Source: Phytophthora vignae f. sp. vignae
Lineage: Eukaryota > Oomycota > Peronosporomycetes > Peronosporales > Peronosporaceae
Length of the DNA stretch: 64,000 nucleotides
Assembly: GCA_016169955.1 (NCBI GenBank)
Contig: JABJUM010000065.1
Location: forward strand, 1-64,000
Reading direction: 5' to 3'
Shown: in pieces, positions 62,128 to 64,000 of the stretch
How positions within the stretch are numbered: the stretch's first letter is position 1
Layout: each line of letters opens with the position of its first letter
Made by a program: the position numbers and the translations under genes
The notes under the pieces: generated by a model
Told to the model about the DNA's origin: nothing
What the model saw: the letters and a program-made list of their open reading frames with translations, nothing else
Database searches by the model: none

Positions 62128-63732
62128 CTACATGGCACGGCCGCGGGAGTTGCCACCGCGACCGGTGCGCACGGCGGCAGTGGGTGCAGCACTGCTCACG
62201 ATCGCACCCGACCGGCTCTGCGCGATAGTGCCTGGTATCGGGCCGCTCGCGGCCGACACATTCTTGACAGGCGATGTGTTCTTTACCGGAGATGCATTCT
62301 TCACGGGCGACGCGTTCTTGACGGGCGCAGTGCTCTTGACGGGCGAAGTATTCTTCACCGCATCGGCCGTCTTCTCCGGGGCCGCGCCCTTCACCTGCTG
62401 CGCCTTGGTCTTGGGTGCCGCCGCGTCCTTCTTGACCTGGGCGTTGTTGGCAGCCGCCTTCACGGCCACCGGCGCCGGGGGCGGAACTGGCGCCCACTTC
62501 TCGACTTCCACGGGCAGGTGCTTCTTCACGGCTTGGATCTGGGCCTTGCCGCTAGCGTTCTTCTTCGCAGGCTGAGGCGCCTGCTTCTGCTGCGGCTTCA
62601 CGGTCTTCTCGGTCGAGGTTGAGTTCGAGCGAGGACGGATGTTGTTCGCCTGCAGCGCACACCGGTCCTTGCCGGCCTCCCACACCGCCGCGCCGCCAGC
62701 CTGCTTGAGCTGCGTGCGGATCGCGTCGTACAGGTGCTGGCCGCCGAGCTGCTGCATGGCCTCCTGGAACCGGTCCGACTGCGCCTGCCGGGCCATCTGC
62801 CTCAGCAGGTTCTGGTTCATCGTGGCCCAGCCGTCCGCGTCGGCGGCCGCCGCGCCAAACGCGGGCTGCAGACCCTTGGTCGTGGGCGTCAGCACGAGGC
62901 GCGCGTGGCCGTCGTAGTTCAGGATCTCACGCAGGAGCTGGCACGCCGCACGCTTCTCCGGCGCGAGGCCTAGCACCAGCCGCAACACGAAGCTCATGCC
63001 CACCATCTGCGGCACGTGCTGCTTGGAGCGCAGGCCGCTCGTGCCGAAACGCGCGCCGATCACGTTGTCCATCTCGCCGAGGCTGTCGCGCCGGCCCAGC
63101 TCCTTCTCGCCGTACTTGGTGAGCGCGGCCGACACGATGAGCTGCACGAGCAGCGCCTGCTGGGTCTCCTGGATCTCCTGGATGCACGTGAGCGCCTTGG
63201 GGTTCACGGCGCCGCGCACCCACTGGTCCAGCTGCTCGCGCTTGGCGTTGGCCTTGGCGTTGATGGCGCGCGCCGTGGCCTCGTCGTTGGCGACGAAGAA
63301 GTTGTGGAACTTCTGGAACCGCTCGAAGTCCGTCTTGCGGAGCTGGCGCGCGCGCTGCACGCTGCCGGCGGTGATGTCGGTCAGCGCGAACGGCGTGGCG
63401 TTCTTGGCCGTCGTGTCTGCGTTGATCTTGGCTGGCTTGGCGGCGGCACTTGTGTTCGTGTTCGTGTTCGCGTTCTTGTTGGTTGTGCTCGCATTCTTGG
63501 CGCCGTTGTCGTTCTTGTTGGCGTTCTGCTTCTTGCCAGCCGACGCAACCTCGCGCGTCGGGGCTGCAGCGACAGTGGCCGCGGCCTTGGGTGCCTGCGT
63601 CGCGGCAGCCGTCGCCTTGGCGCTGGCCGGCTTCACCTGCGCGGGGGCAGGGGCGGCGGTGGCGGCGGTCGGGGCGTTCTTGGCGTTGTTCTTGCCGTTA
63701 TTGGCCTTCTGTCGCGATGAAGCGTTCGTCAT
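62128..63732 (-). CDS. array gene 5, QS-FQ/LYD family protein (534 residues)
   Basis: Full-length frame. Copy-specific residue QALLVQLIVS where the others have QALLVLLIVS (plus strand GAGCTGCACG for GAGCAGCACG), a non-conservative change in the hydrophobic core helix. KDRCAL as in gene 3 and NKNDNG as in gene 1. The flank upstream of its ATG (63733-64000) differs more from the other units: GGACCCG for GGGCCCG, GGAGGGTGCGTG, and an extra CCTGG repeat. The array may therefore end or change type near the window edge. Confidence 0.8.
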   Translation of the reverse strand: MTNASSRQKANNGKNNAKNAPTAATAAPAPAQVKPASAKATAAATQAPKAAATVAAAPTREVASAGKKQNANKNDNGAKNASTTNKNANTNTNTSAAAKPAKINADTTAKNATPFALTDITAGSVQRARQLRKTDFERFQKFHNFFVANDEATARAINAKANAKREQLDQWVRGAVNPKALTCIQEIQETQQALLVQLIVSAALTKYGEKELGRRDSLGEMDNVIGARFGTSGLRSKQHVPQMVGMSFVLRLVLGLAPEKRAACQLLREILNYDGHARLVLTPTTKGLQPAFGAAAADADGWATMNQNLLRQMARQAQSDRFQEAMQQLGGQHLYDAIRTQLKQAGGAAVWEAGKDRCALQANNIRPRSNSTSTEKTVKPQQKQAPQPAKKNASGKAQIQAVKKHLPVEVEKWAPVPPPAPVAVKAAANNAQVKKDAAAPKTKAQQVKGAAPEKTADAVKNTSPVKSTAPVKNASPVKNASPVKNTSPVKNVSAASGPIPGTIAQSRSGAIVSSAAPTAAVRTGRGGNSRGRAM

Positions 63733-64000
63733 TCTCGGGGTGCCCGGGGAGCGCGGTGGCTCTCGAAAGCTCGGTTGCGTCGCTTGTTGGCTTGGTGGTC
63801 GATTGCAAAGTGAACGAGCTCGAGAGCAGTTGAGCTCGACGCGAGAGGACTCGAGCTCGATCCTCGGACCCGAACCGCATTGGAGGGTGCGTGAGTTTCA
63901 CTAGCTGGCCTGGCCTGGCCTGGCCGGGCTGGGCCAGGCCTAGCCGAGCCGACAAGAGTGGCGACGTGCTTCGCACCTACTTTCGAGGGCTCGACTAAGG

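Larger units (their letters stand above)
51476..64000. repeat. tandem array of a 2.62-kb unit, at least 4.8 copies
   Basis: Units by the TCCATCAACATTATT landmark: 51476-54090, 54091-56710, 56711-59351, 59352-61975 and 61976-64000 (cut by the window end). They are almost identical. Differences are a few substitutions, a missing 18-base duplicate (GGGCCAACCAAGTTATAT) in unit 3, and variable short repeats. The left edge at about 51476 is diverged (CTTTACTACTG in place of CATTACGGTCAG), marking the array boundary. Each unit holds one 534-residue gene and about 1 kb of spacer. Confidence 0.95.

Noticed and set aside
51476..64000. CRISPR-like or satellite interpretation of the tandem array
   Set aside because: The unit is 2.6 kb with an intact gene in each copy; no short spaced repeats and the genome is eukaryotic.

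Overview
The window looks like nuclear DNA of an oomycete, most probably a Phytophthora species (inference). Genes are GC-rich, closely spaced, and intronless or split by a few introns of about 60-150 bp with GT..AG ends. Several starts are preceded by initiator-like TCATTY/CATTCC boxes. The housekeeping genes are eukaryotic (NatB N-acetyltransferase NAA20, DNA polymerase delta small subunit POLD2, acylaminoacyl peptidase APEH, a LYRM2-like LYR protein, a cyclin, an SK-type K+ channel). Single-exon multispanning transporters form a locally expanded family.

Layout. 0.6-7.6 kb: a divergent amino-acid-permease-like transporter, then two intact secreted alpha/beta-hydrolase (lipase-like) paralogs with a ruined third copy between them. 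8.1-11.2 kb: a two-exon cyclin and a three-exon SK-like channel with an unusual selectivity filter, both on the minus strand. 11.3-18.5 kb: three minus-strand transporter paralogs, of which one has a frameshifted N-terminus, one is a pseudogene in three frames and one is intact. 19-32.2 kb: a transposon-rich, lower-coding-density stretch. It holds an unidentified 252-codon ORF, palindrome clusters, broken gene fragments beside a zinc-knuckle ORF, an 844-bp inverted repeat pair, an HTH-type transposon relic, a hAT transposase with one premature stop, a small TA-flanked inverted-repeat element, and one more intact transporter at 24.6-26.6 kb. 32.7-35.4 kb: a fifth full-length transporter and the LYR-protein gene. 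35.8-38.5 kb: a four-exon unknown gene, a minimal SET-domain gene and NAA20, with a Harbinger-like MITE sitting in the SET/NAA20 divergent promoter. 38.9-51.3 kb: two members of an unrecognised protein family, a 623-residue unknown protein, POLD2, a Cdc25/rhodanese-type protein and APEH. 51.5-64 kb: a tandem array of a 2.62-kb unit, each unit carrying one nearly identical 534-residue gene. It is cut by the window end, so the array is longer than five copies or ends just outside.

How it fits together. The most striking content is the unrecognised family seen seven times in the last 25 kb: two diverged single genes (509 and 474 residues) and five near-identical tandem genes (534 residues). All are on the minus strand and share a central domain ending in a QS-x2-FQ ... 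LYD-x-IR ... W-x4-KD signature. The array copies add an Ala/Lys/Asn-rich head, a run of SPVK repeats and an RGG-like tail, which suggests a nucleic-acid or chromatin-associated protein (inference only). The second theme is the transporter family: six loci in both orientations, with visible gene-conversion-like tracts, copied 3' flanks and a decayed copy. All exon joins were made by eye from splice consensus plus reading-frame and family alignment. No search or expression data were available.
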